NCBI RefSeq assembly: GCF_002846555.1
Contig: NZ_PJMS01000001.1
Span: 3,038,001-3,102,000 of the forward strand
Length of the DNA: 64,000 bases
Direction of reading: 5' to 3'
Origin: Aquimarina sp. MAR_2010_214
GTDB lineage: Bacteria > Bacteroidota > Bacteroidia > Flavobacteriales > Flavobacteriaceae
How positions within the stretch are numbered: position 1 is the first letter of the stretch; the number at the start of each line of letters is the position of its first letter. Below are positions 35,582 through 43,712 of the stretch, piece after piece. The notes beneath the pieces were generated by a model, which had not been told where the DNA came from, ran no database searches, and was given only the letters and a program-made list of their open reading frames with translations. The position numbers and the translations under genes are program-made.

Positions 35582-36874
35582 ATGGAAGATATAATCATAC
35601 AAACAGAAAACTTTCAGTTAACCCAATCGGATTTTCTTATCAGAATGTTAATTGCTTCGGGTATTGGTTTTGTTTTGGGATTGGAAAGAGAATTCTCCCA
35701 ATACTCAGAAAAAGGAGAGATTTTTGCAGGAATACGAACTTTTAGTCTTGTGGCATTATTAGGCTTTCTTTCGGCCTTGTTAAGTTTTATTTTTGGTAAT
35801 TGGATTTTTGCAGCAGGCTTTATTAGTGTTGTCTTGATGGTAGCAATTTCATATTGGATTAGTGGGCATAAAGGACAAATCGGAGGTACAACAGAATTTG
35901 CAACAATCTTTACTTTTCTACTAGGAGGGTTAACATTAATGGGATATATCAATTTTAGTTTAGCACTCACTGTAGTGGTAGTGGTATTACTTTCTCTTAA
36001 GATTAAGCTTAAAAGTATTATTGGTCAGGTAACTCAGGATGAACTTTATGCTTTTGTTCGTTTTGTAATTATCGCTCTATTAATTTTGCCTTTTTTACCA
36101 AATAAAAATTATGGTCCATTTGAGGTAATTAATCCAAGAGAAATAGGTTGGGTAGTTGTATTAACTTCAGGTATCGGGTTTGTTGGATATGGATTAATAA
36201 AATTTTTAGGCGCTAAAAGAGGAATACTATTGACTGGTATTTTAGGGGGGATGGTATCTAGTACCATAGTAACCTGGACATTTTCTAAAAAAAGTAAAGA
36301 AACACCCATACTCTCTAGTAATTGTGCTGTAGCAATTTTTGCAGCTGCAACAACTATGATTATTAGAGTTTTTATTTGGGTTTTTATTTTTAACCGGGCT
36401 ATGCTTATAGAGTTGGGCTTTCCTCTCTTTATCATTTTTATTTCAGCATTAGGGACAACTCTTTTCTTTTACAAAAAACAGAAAAAGAAAGAGCAGCTTA
36501 ATGATAATTTACATTTGGGAGATCCTCTTGACCTAAAAAATGCAATATTTTTTGGTGTTATCTATGCAGGTATTTTAATTCTAGTAAGCTATGCTAATAG
36601 TGAATATGGAGCTAAAGGGATTTATGTGTCAAGTGCTATTAGTGCATTAACAGATATTGATGCAATCACGATTTCTGTAACCAAATTAGCAGGAGAAACT
36701 ATTGATTTTTTAGCTGCTCAGAATACAATTTTGATAGCCACATTAGCTAATACTATAGTAAAAATAGGAATTGCATTATGGGCAGGAAGCAAAATCCTGA
36801 AAAAATATATACTTATTGGTTATGGTCTTATATTTTTAGCAGGGGTTGTAAGTTTCTTGCTATTAAATATCTAA
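35582..36874 (+). CDS. MgtC/SapB-DUF4010 membrane protein
   Basis: 430 residues. The N-terminal 140 residues have the MgtC signature (ASGIGFVLGLEREFSQ, GIRTFSLVALLG, GGTTEFATIFTF). The remaining part is a multi-helix DUF4010 domain with repeated small-residue helices (IGFVGYGLIKFLGAKRG, GGMVSSTIVTWTFS). About 12 membrane helices in all. MgtC proteins modulate ATP synthase and Mg or phosphate homeostasis in other bacteria; the fused family is uncharacterised. Confidence 0.88.
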   Translation: MEDIIIQTENFQLTQSDFLIRMLIASGIGFVLGLEREFSQYSEKGEIFAGIRTFSLVALLGFLSALLSFIFGNWIFAAGFISVVLMVAISYWISGHKGQIGGTTEFATIFTFLLGGLTLMGYINFSLALTVVVVVLLSLKIKLKSIIGQVTQDELYAFVRFVIIALLILPFLPNKNYGPFEVINPREIGWVVVLTSGIGFVGYGLIKFLGAKRGILLTGILGGMVSSTIVTWTFSKKSKETPILSSNCAVAIFAAATTMIIRVFIWVFIFNRAMLIELGFPLFIIFISALGTTLFFYKKQKKKEQLNDNLHLGDPLDLKNAIFFGVIYAGILILVSYANSEYGAKGIYVSSAISALTDIDAITISVTKLAGETIDFLAAQNTILIATLANTIVKIGIALWAGSKILKKYILIGYGLIFLAGVVSFLLLNI

Positions 36875-36913
36875 TTATAGATATGATTTTTACTAGTTTA
36901 AGGTATTGGTGAT

Positions 36914-36957
36914 ATGATAATTATCACCTTTTATATATTGTTTTCTTCATAAATTAG
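36914..36957 (+). promoter_or_regulatory. Crp/Fnr-like site plus -7 element before the first toroid gene
   Basis: ATGAT-AATT-ATCAC (36914-36927), then 22 bases, then TAAATTAG (36950-36957, seven of eight to TAnnTTTG counting free positions). The same bases also form a small hairpin GGTGATA/TATCACC with a T-run, so a terminator for the MgtC gene is an alternative or additional role. Confidence 0.5.
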
Positions 36958-37014
36958 GATGATAAATACTTTGACAGGTTTATGTATGTTCACTAGATAA
37001 AAGTAAAATAGATA

Positions 37015-37953
37015 ATGGGTAATGAACACATTATTAAATGGCTACTAGAAGGAGATGTTGCAATACAATATCAAGTGCATCGTGATCTGCTATCAACAAA
37101 GCGCGAAGATATTAGAGATAGAATTTCTATAGAAGGGTGGGGAGCGCAATTCTTATCCAATCGCAATTCAAATGGGCATTGGGGTAAAGCCTTTTATCAA
37201 CCTAAATGGACATCTTCACATTATACATTGCTTGATTTGCGAAACCTATGTATTTCAACAAATAATGGACCTATACAGGAAACAATTGATAAAATATTGA
37301 AAGAATGTAAAGCCGACGATGGAGGGATATACCCGGGAGCAAAAAAAAGTGATGGTTGTATCAATGGTATGTTTCTCAATTATGCAAGTTATTTCAAGAC
37401 AGAAGAATATCATTTGAAATCTGTAATTGATTGCCAGTTACAAGAACTAATGCCAGATGGAGGTTTCAATTGCAGGTTAAATCGTTCTGGAGCAAGGCAT
37501 AGTTCACTACATACCACACTTTCGGTTTTAGAGGGGTTTACAGAATATGAACATAATGGATACACATATCGATTAGAGGAAGTGAAGAAAGCCATACAAT
37601 CGTCAAAGGAATTCATATTGCTCCATCAATTGTATATTTCGGATAGAACGGGAAAGATTATTAATAAAATTTTTCTGAAAATAAGCTACCCCAGAAGATG
37701 GAGGTATGATATACTCAGTGCATTGGATTATTTTCAATATTCAAAAACTGAATGGGACCAAAGAATGCAACCAGCTGTTGATGTGATCATGCAAAAAAGG
37801 AAAAAAGATGGTACTTGGAACGTACAAGCCAAACATCTTGGACAGACGCATTTTGATATGGAGAAAGCAGGGAAATCAAGTCGTTGGAATACTTTACGGG
37901 CATTACGTGTGTTAAAACACTTTGAAATTGGAAATGATACAAGATACAATTGA
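37015..37953 (+). CDS. Alpha/alpha-toroid (prenyltransferase/squalene-cyclase-like repeat) protein
   Basis: 312 residues rich in paired helices. It carries the repeat words of squalene-hopene-cyclase-like toroids in degenerate form: NSNGHWGKAFYQPKWTSSHY, ADDGGIYPGAKKSDG, PDGGFNCRLNRSGARHSSLH (shortened) and KKDGTWNVQAKHLGQ. The catalytic DXDD of cyclases is absent, so enzymatic cyclisation is unlikely. A second toroid protein is encoded at 40213, and the two are separated only by an insertion element and debris. Function unknown. Confidence 0.75.
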   Translation: MGNEHIIKWLLEGDVAIQYQVHRDLLSTKREDIRDRISIEGWGAQFLSNRNSNGHWGKAFYQPKWTSSHYTLLDLRNLCISTNNGPIQETIDKILKECKADDGGIYPGAKKSDGCINGMFLNYASYFKTEEYHLKSVIDCQLQELMPDGGFNCRLNRSGARHSSLHTTLSVLEGFTEYEHNGYTYRLEEVKKAIQSSKEFILLHQLYISDRTGKIINKIFLKISYPRRWRYDILSALDYFQYSKTEWDQRMQPAVDVIMQKRKKDGTWNVQAKHLGQTHFDMEKAGKSSRWNTLRALRVLKHFEIGNDTRYN

Positions 37954-38025
37954 AAAAGTAGAATTTGTTAAACATGGTTTCAAACCTATTGAGATTTTTA
38001 AATTCGAAATTCGTCAATTCGATTT

Positions 38026-39009
38026 CTATGACAATACCAAACGGTTTTCATAAAAAGATTTGTTTTTTATTAATGCCATTGCGATATGTATTAGTTTGTT
38101 TCTAACAGCATTGAGTACACTCATTTTGTTCCTACCTTCTTCTACTTTTCTCAAGTAAAAGTGTTTAAGATCGTTATCCATTCTTACTGCTCTCATAGCT
38201 GCCATTTGGAGCACGGATTTAAGTTGCATATCCGCCATTTTTGATACTCTTGGTTTTGTCTTTAGACTTGTTCCACTTTGTTGTTCGAATGGAACAACGC
38301 CAGCAAAACAAGCTAGTTTTCTCGGATTAGTCAATCGCACAAAACCATCAGTTTTCACAGCTAAAGTCCAAGCTGTAACTGATCCTATTCCTGGTATAGT
38401 TCTGATACGTTCTATGTCCTTTTCCAAAACAGAATCATTAGCTATCTCCTCTTTAATCAATTTTTCTATAGCCGCTATATGTTTATTAATCTGCTCAATT
38501 TCTTTTAAATTGATTTTCATTGAGGAACTTATTATTTTAGTCCTTTTAACTGTTTTAAGCTCCTTATTTTGTTGTTTAATAGCCTGTCTAGTTTTTACCT
38601 TATGTCTACGTTGGCTCATCAGTATTTTTATATTTTGTACAGCCTCACTTGTGGGCTTCCAGCAATCAAAATCTTGATAGTTCCTTTCAATAAAAGTAGC
38701 AATGCGCTTAGCATCAACTTTATCATTCTTACCACGAACTAAACCGATGCTTCGTTTAATGTGCTTAGGATCGATCACATAAACATTAAATGAATAATCC
38801 TTCAAAACTTCATATAAATTATAATTATAAAGACCAGTATTTTCCATTGCAATAAAGATCTCAGCATCTAAAGTAGTTATCTGCTTAAAGAGTTTTTTAA
38901 TCGCTTTGATTTTATTTTCAATCTTAAAGAATGCTTCTGATTTCTGATCAACTAAACAAATATCTAATGTTTTTTTACTAATGTCAATTCCTAAATAAAT
39001 ACTTTTCAT
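38026..39009 (-). CDS. IS110-family transposase (DEDD recombinase)
   Basis: 327 residues. The N-terminal RuvC-like DEDD domain shows D9 (GIDISKK), E56 (AMENTG) and D96/D99 (GKNDKVDAKRIA). The C-terminal Tnp_20 domain shows IPGIGSVTAWTLAV, FAGVVPFEQQSG and catalytic-type Ser245 in QQSGTS. IS110 enzymes use an element-encoded bridge RNA to pair donor and target. If the element ends at the CAATA repeat (38032-38036), the final Ser codon and stop are supplied by flanking host DNA. The ORF is intact, so the element may be active. Confidence 0.95.
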   Translation of the reverse strand: MKSIYLGIDISKKTLDICLVDQKSEAFFKIENKIKAIKKLFKQITTLDAEIFIAMENTGLYNYNLYEVLKDYSFNVYVIDPKHIKRSIGLVRGKNDKVDAKRIATFIERNYQDFDCWKPTSEAVQNIKILMSQRRHKVKTRQAIKQQNKELKTVKRTKIISSSMKINLKEIEQINKHIAAIEKLIKEEIANDSVLEKDIERIRTIPGIGSVTAWTLAVKTDGFVRLTNPRKLACFAGVVPFEQQSGTSLKTKPRVSKMADMQLKSVLQMAAMRAVRMDNDLKHFYLRKVEEGRNKMSVLNAVRNKLIHIAMALIKNKSFYENRLVLS

Positions 39010-39196
39010 AATTTTACCTCTCTGAATGAAAAGAGCATTTTCATCATAACTCGACTCCTTGATAATGGGCTTAAAATCCCGAATTTCTATTAGAGATTGT
39101 TGATGAAAGAAAGAACTTAAGTCTAAATCGAACTATGAAGTTTACCCTTCTGAGTGTTATTAGTGTACTTAAGTTCTGCTCTTTTTTATTTCAATA
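38032..39196 (-). mobile_element. IS110-family insertion sequence, about 1.16 kb
   Basis: Bounded by CAATA at 38032-38036 and 39192-39196. Deleting one copy and the interior restores a small reading frame across the junction. The transposase fills almost all of the element. A 180-base non-coding part lies upstream of the transposase, as expected for the bridge RNA in IS110-group elements. No terminal inverted repeats are seen, normal for this family. The exact core dinucleotide inside the 5-base repeat cannot be decided. Confidence 0.75.
39012..39191 (-). ncRNA. Candidate IS110 bridge RNA region
   Basis: The non-coding segment upstream of the transposase is about 180 bases, close to the size of the described IS621 bridge RNA. 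It contains a long-range stem: AGAACTTAAGT (39112-39122) with ACTTAAGTTCT (39167-39177), enclosing a 44-base loop. The loop includes CTATGA (39133-39138), a word that also sits next to the insertion point (38026-38031). Presence of a bridge RNA follows from family knowledge; the limits and loops are inferred. Confidence 0.5.
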
Positions 39197-39245
39197 AATA
39201 TAATTATGCAAGTCTAAAGGAGTTCTTCGACCAAAGGAAGAAGTG

Positions 39246-39286
39246 TATCGAGAATAGAATTTTGAATTAAAAAGCTATTCTCGATA
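39246..39286 (+). terminator. 12-bp hairpin at the end of the interrupted gene
   Basis: TATCGAGAATAG (39246-39257) pairs with CTATTCTCGATA (39275-39286) across a 17-base A+T loop. It overlaps the last codons of the reconstructed small gene, fitting a terminator or 3' stem of that transcript. Confidence 0.55.
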
Positions 39287-39401
39287 GTTCTGCTGAGTTT
39301 GCCAAAGTATAATTTTTCTTCATGTCATCTCGAGCCCTTCGGCTTAGCTATTAGTTTAGTATTCTATATTTGAAAAAAAAATTAAATCACTTCATAGTGA
39401 A

Positions 39402-39445
39402 CTGATATTTGTCAGAGGTTTTGTTTTATGCTAAGCATATCTTTG
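39402..39445 (+). promoter_or_regulatory. Crp/Fnr-like site plus perfect -7 before the DUF6629 stub operon
   Basis: CTGAT-ATTT-GTCAG (39402-39415), 22 bases, then TATCTTTG (39438-39445), a perfect TAnnTTTG. It probably drives 39484 onward, including the ASCH-like, toroid, P-ATPase and reductase genes. Confidence 0.6.
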
Positions 39446-39483
39446 GATATAGAGATAGAATCAGATCATAAAATAAGCTTGTT

Positions 39484-39639
39484 ATGTATTTTTCTACTGA
39501 AGTAAGTTTTGGAGCTGATAATAATGGTAGTGACGGGGTTGTGACTTTAAAGAAAGCCCAAACCCGCCCTCAGCAGGTTTTTACTATGATTCCAATATTG
39601 TTTGCTTTATATCAGTTTACCGGAGGCTTATCTGGTTAA
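39484..39639 (+). pseudogene. Truncated DUF6629-like membrane protein
   Basis: 51 residues: MYFSTEVSFGADNNGSDGVV, then TLKKAQTRPQQ and IPILFALYQFTGGLSG. The order MxFS..SFG, K-K-A, then IP-x-LFA-x-Q-F-x-G matches the start of DUF6629 membrane proteins, which continue for about 200 residues. Here a stop follows the first helix. It sits just behind a good promoter and may now be only a leader. Confidence 0.5.
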
Positions 39640-39756
39640 ATCTTTTGAGGAGTATGTACTAACTGTTTTGGTGTAATTGCACTTATTATAATCTCCCAAG
39701 CGGTAAAGGAAGTCGACATATACTATTGATTCTATCTGGCTAAAAAAACAAATATT

Positions 39757-40185
39757 ATGGATCACGTTGTATATCTAGATCATAAAGCAAAAGAGCTCGA
39801 AAACTTAAAACTTGGAACTAAAACCATGATCATAAGAGGAGCTACAGGAAGAAAATTACCTTATGGTCGTGTTAATGCATCTGATGTGCTCTTTTTTATA
39901 GAGAACAAAGGAGATGGATTTATAAAAGCCAAGGGTATAGTAGATACAGTATTCTTCTCAGAAAAGCTATCACCAGAAGTGTCATCACAAATGGTAACCG
40001 ATCATCAAGATGAATTATTACTGGATTCGAAATTAAAAAAACGATTTGCAGGAAAGCGATATTTGACTCTAATAAAGGTTAAAAATTTTGAAATTATAAC
40101 ACCTTTCAAAATAGATAAATCTAATTACAGTACTATGGATGATTGGTTGGCTGTTGAAGATATTAGTAATGTGATGATTGATTAA
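39757..40185 (+). CDS. ASCH/PUA-like domain protein
   Basis: 142 residues. MIIRGATGRKLPYGRVNASDVLFFIENKGDGFIKAKGIVD (shortened) fits the beta-barrel of ASCH/PUA-like domains, which bind RNA or modified nucleotides. The C-terminal half has a Lys-rich strand ITPFKIDKSNY. It is followed after 27 bases by the second toroid gene. The domain call is moderately supported; function unknown. Confidence 0.5.
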   Translation: MDHVVYLDHKAKELENLKLGTKTMIIRGATGRKLPYGRVNASDVLFFIENKGDGFIKAKGIVDTVFFSEKLSPEVSSQMVTDHQDELLLDSKLKKRFAGKRYLTLIKVKNFEIITPFKIDKSNYSTMDDWLAVEDISNVMID

Positions 40186-40212
40186 AAAAGCTAACTCTTA
40201 ATATTAAATAAG

Positions 40213-41055
40213 ATGAGCAATCAAGCTAACATAAAAACAATTATTGATCAAAAAGATAATAATATAGGAAAATTTTGGTCACGTGAAGATGGAGATATTC
40301 ATGCACCTCATGGCAGCAGTACAATGGATACACTTACAGTTTTAGGAGAATTGGGGGCTACTACAAAAGAGTATCCAATACTTTTTGAAGCTATAGATTT
40401 TGTATTGAGATACCAAACCGAAGATGGAGCTTTTAGGTACTCAAAGACTAGTTCAAAACTGCCTTGCATGACAGCTCGTATACTTGCTGCATTTGGCCGA
40501 CTAGGCGCTCATACAGATAAAAGAATGGAAAAAAGTTACCAGCGGCTTTTGGATATACAATGGAGCGATGGTGGTTGGAGGTGTAATACAGTAAAACTAG
40601 GAAAATCTCCTGACACAGATGCTAGTAACCCAGGAACTACCTTATATGTTTTGGATGCCTTTCGTTTCAGGAATAATTCTAAAAAAGAATATGATCAATT
40701 AGATAAAGGTATTGAGTTTTTACTTAAACATTGGACTATACGGCGACCTATGGGTCCATGTACTTTTGGAATAGGATCACGATTTTTTCAGGTAGAGTAC
40801 CCATTTCTAAGATATAACTTGTTTTATTATGTTTATGTCCTTTCTTTCTATGATAAAGCGAAACAAGATGATAGATTCAAGGAAGCTTATACAGCGCTTT
40901 TAGCTAAGACCGAAAATGGAAAAATCCTCCCTGAAAATCCACATAGGACCTGGAGGAGATTTGACTTTGCCAAAAAAGGAGAAGTTAGCCATCTGGCATC
41001 AAAACGCTGGAAAGAAATTGAAACAAATGTTGTTGCGAAAAATATAGATGATTAA
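40213..41055 (+). CDS. Second alpha/alpha-toroid (squalene-cyclase-like repeat) protein
   Basis: 280 residues with repeats QTEDGAFRYSKTSSKLPCMT, QWSDGGWRCNTVKLGKSPDT and repeated helix pairs. These are QW-like motifs of the terpene cyclase/prenyltransferase toroid. The residue pair at the expected catalytic site is TDAS, not DXDD. The C-terminus has HRTWRRFDFAKKG. It overlaps the P-type ATPase gene by eight bases, implying coupled translation. It may bind a lipid or a protein partner; its job is unknown. Confidence 0.75.
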   Translation: MSNQANIKTIIDQKDNNIGKFWSREDGDIHAPHGSSTMDTLTVLGELGATTKEYPILFEAIDFVLRYQTEDGAFRYSKTSSKLPCMTARILAAFGRLGAHTDKRMEKSYQRLLDIQWSDGGWRCNTVKLGKSPDTDASNPGTTLYVLDAFRFRNNSKKEYDQLDKGIEFLLKHWTIRRPMGPCTFGIGSRFFQVEYPFLRYNLFYYVYVLSFYDKAKQDDRFKEAYTALLAKTENGKILPENPHRTWRRFDFAKKGEVSHLASKRWKEIETNVVAKNIDD

Positions 41056-43693
41056 GAATCCTCACAATATATTAGCGCAAGATGTTCTTCTTCAGTTAGA
41101 TGCGGATCCAGAAAATGGTTTGTCTACTACCGATGTTCAAAAACGCCAAGCTATATACGGAGAAAACAAACTAAAACGGAAAAGAGCAAAAAGTGGTTGG
41201 CTTATATTAGTAGAGCAGTTCTTTGATCCTATTATCTATATTTTGAGTAGTGCTATGTTATTAGCATTTATTTTTGGGGAATGGCTAGAAGGTTTTTCTG
41301 TACTTGTAGTTATTCTTATAACATCTTTGATAGGCTTTTTTATGGAGCGACAAGCGATACGTTCTGTAGAATCCCTTCAAAAAATGACTCAGACTGTTGC
41401 AAATGTATTACGTGATGGAAGTATTAAACGTATAAAAGCTCGTTATTTAGTTCCTGGTGATAGTATATTATTAGCATCAGGAGATGTTGTTCCGGCAGAT
41501 GCACGTTTGATTTGGCATCAAAGTCTTGCAGTCAAAGAATCTGCACTTACAGGAGAAAGTCATCAGGTAGAAAAAAATGTAGATGTTCTTCCGCTAGAAA
41601 CACGTTTAATAGAGCAGACGAATATGGTTTTTAAGGGTACCATTATAACCAGAGGTAATGCGAAAGCAATCGTTACGGCTACCGGAGATAAAACGGCTAT
41701 TGGGCAAATAAGTAGTTTAACTCAAGAAACTGGACAAGAAAAGACCCCTCTAGAAAAAAAGTTGAATAGATTAAGCCATTGGCTTATTGGATTAACATTG
41801 ATTCTGGCAGTATTAATAGCAATAAGCGGGTATTTTCAAGGGAAAGATTTAATGTTAATGATCAAAACAGGGATCGCTTTGGCCGTAGCTGCGATCCCAG
41901 AAGGATTACCAATAGTGGCTACAATTGCTCTAGCTAAAGGGATGGTGAAACTATCTAAACAAAAAGTGATTATTAAAAAACTAGAATCCGTACAAACTCT
42001 AGGTGAGACCACTATTATATGTACCGATAAAACAGGTACGTTAACAGAAAATAAAATGGCTGTTCAAAGACTCATCTTTCAGAGTGAAGTATTAAATACT
42101 ACAGACTTTGGTGATGAGGATGTTCTCAATCGATTAAAGGATGATTTAGTGTTTTCTAAAGTTGTACAGGTTGGGATATTATGTAATAATTCACAACATG
42201 GTCAAGAAAAAATGAATGGCGATTCTATAGAAATTGCATTATTGGATTTTGCAAAAATGGTAAATTATAATAGTGTAGAAATCAGAAGCCAGTATCCCGA
42301 ATTAGAAGAAATGCCTTTTGATGCTGAACAAAAAATAATGGCAACTTTGAATACATATGAAGATCAATATCTCGTTAGTGTTAAAGGAGCTCTTGAGAGT
42401 GTACTTGACTCTTGTGATCGTATTCTTACTAAAGAAGGGATTCTACCTTTTGAAAACAAAAAAGAGTGGTATGACAGAGTTGATATTATTGCTTCTGAAG
42501 GTCTGCGAGTTTTGGCTTTTGCATATAAAGAAATCAGTACAAAATTAAGTGCTGACCAGCTCATAAATGAGCTTGTTTTTTTAGGAGTGATAGCATTTAT
42601 AGACCCACCTCGGGCAGATATAAAATCAGCTATTCAAATCTATAAAGATGCTGGAGTAAAAGTGATAATGATTACTGGAGATCACCCAGATACAGCCAGA
42701 AAAATTGGAGAAGAAGTAGGATTAATAGCAATTGAAGATACAGAAGAAAGTGTGATCCATGGTAAAACTATTGTAGAAATGGAAAACCTTAGTTCTAAAG
42801 AAGAAAGTGAAATTTTGAATGCTAAGGTTTTTGCCAGGATGGTGCCAAAGCAGAAACTAGATTTGGTTAATTTTTATCAAAAACATAATGCCATTGTCGG
42901 TATGATTGGTGATGGAGTCAATGATGCTCCTGCAATAAAAAAAGCAGATATAGGAATAGCTATGGGGATTCGGGGTACAGAAGCAGCAAAAGAAGTTGCA
43001 GATGTTATTTTGATGGACGATCAATTCACATCTACCGAACTAGCCATAAGGCAAGGACGAACAATTTTTGAAAATATTCGAAATTTTGTAGTGTATCTTC
43101 TATCCTGTAATTTGGCCGAGATTATTTCGGTTGCAATTGCCTCGATAAGCAATTTACCACTCCCTTTACTTCCGTTACAGATTTTATTTCTAAATTTAGT
43201 AACAGATATATTTCCAGCCTTAGCACTGGGCATGGGAAAAGGGAATGCTGGTATTATGAAACAGCCACCACGTAACCCAAATGAGCCTATCATTACAAAA
43301 AAACTTTGGATGTCTACAATTATTTATGGGATATCCATTACGATATCGGTTATAGGAGTAACTATCTATGCAAACTTTGTATTAAAACTGTCCTCAGAAA
43401 TTATTAATAATATGGCATTCTATACATTAGTGTTGGCTCAACTACTCAATGTGTTTAATATACCACATCGTAGCGCTTCTTTTTTTAAAAATGAAGTAAC
43501 TACCAACCTTTGGGTTTGGGTTGCAATAGCGCTTTCAATATGTATTATGATTATTGCATACTATATTCCTGTACTTCAGCAAGTGCTTTCGCTAGTTCAA
43601 TTATCGGTAGAGCAATTTGTAACGGTTAGTATCTTCGGAGTTGGAACTTTGATCTTGACTCAAATCATAAAGCGTTTGGGAGGAACGGTATAA
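41048..43693 (+). CDS. Cation-transporting P-type ATPase (SERCA/PMR1-like, PEGLP type)
   Basis: 881 residues with an N-terminal cation ATPase domain, TGES (about 172), the helix-4 calcium-type motif AAIPEGLPIVATIALAKG, phosphorylation site DKTGTLTENK (about 328), MITGDHPDTA and GDGVNDAPAIKKADIGIAMG. The C-terminal NLVTDIFPALALGMG helix is also typical of calcium or Ca/Mn pumps. It would export or sequester divalent cations. It is 19 bases upstream of the reductase gene. Confidence 0.93.
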   Translation: MIKNPHNILAQDVLLQLDADPENGLSTTDVQKRQAIYGENKLKRKRAKSGWLILVEQFFDPIIYILSSAMLLAFIFGEWLEGFSVLVVILITSLIGFFMERQAIRSVESLQKMTQTVANVLRDGSIKRIKARYLVPGDSILLASGDVVPADARLIWHQSLAVKESALTGESHQVEKNVDVLPLETRLIEQTNMVFKGTIITRGNAKAIVTATGDKTAIGQISSLTQETGQEKTPLEKKLNRLSHWLIGLTLILAVLIAISGYFQGKDLMLMIKTGIALAVAAIPEGLPIVATIALAKGMVKLSKQKVIIKKLESVQTLGETTIICTDKTGTLTENKMAVQRLIFQSEVLNTTDFGDEDVLNRLKDDLVFSKVVQVGILCNNSQHGQEKMNGDSIEIALLDFAKMVNYNSVEIRSQYPELEEMPFDAEQKIMATLNTYEDQYLVSVKGALESVLDSCDRILTKEGILPFENKKEWYDRVDIIASEGLRVLAFAYKEISTKLSADQLINELVFLGVIAFIDPPRADIKSAIQIYKDAGVKVIMITGDHPDTARKIGEEVGLIAIEDTEESVIHGKTIVEMENLSSKEESEILNAKVFARMVPKQKLDLVNFYQKHNAIVGMIGDGVNDAPAIKKADIGIAMGIRGTEAAKEVADVILMDDQFTSTELAIRQGRTIFENIRNFVVYLLSCNLAEIISVAIASISNLPLPLLPLQILFLNLVTDIFPALALGMGKGNAGIMKQPPRNPNEPIITKKLWMSTIIYGISITISVIGVTIYANFVLKLSSEIINNMAFYTLVLAQLLNVFNIPHRSASFFKNEVTTNLWVWVAIALSICIMIIAYYIPVLQQVLSLVQLSVEQFVTVSIFGVGTLILTQIIKRLGGTV

Positions 43694-43712
43694 TTAATTA
43701 ACATTCTAATTA

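Larger units (their letters stand above)
37934..39270 (+). pseudogene. Small gene interrupted by the IS110 element
   Basis: ATG 37934, inside the end of the toroid gene, opens a frame MIQDTIEKVEFVKHGFKPIE continuing to YDN at 38035. There the insertion element begins. Joining 38036 directly to 39197 (removing the element and one CAATA copy) continues the frame without a stop through KYNYASLKEFFDQRKKCIEN to TAA at 39268-39270. The result is a 57-residue protein. This supports both the gene and the element ends. As it stands the frame ends early inside the element at 38051. No family recognised. Confidence 0.55.
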
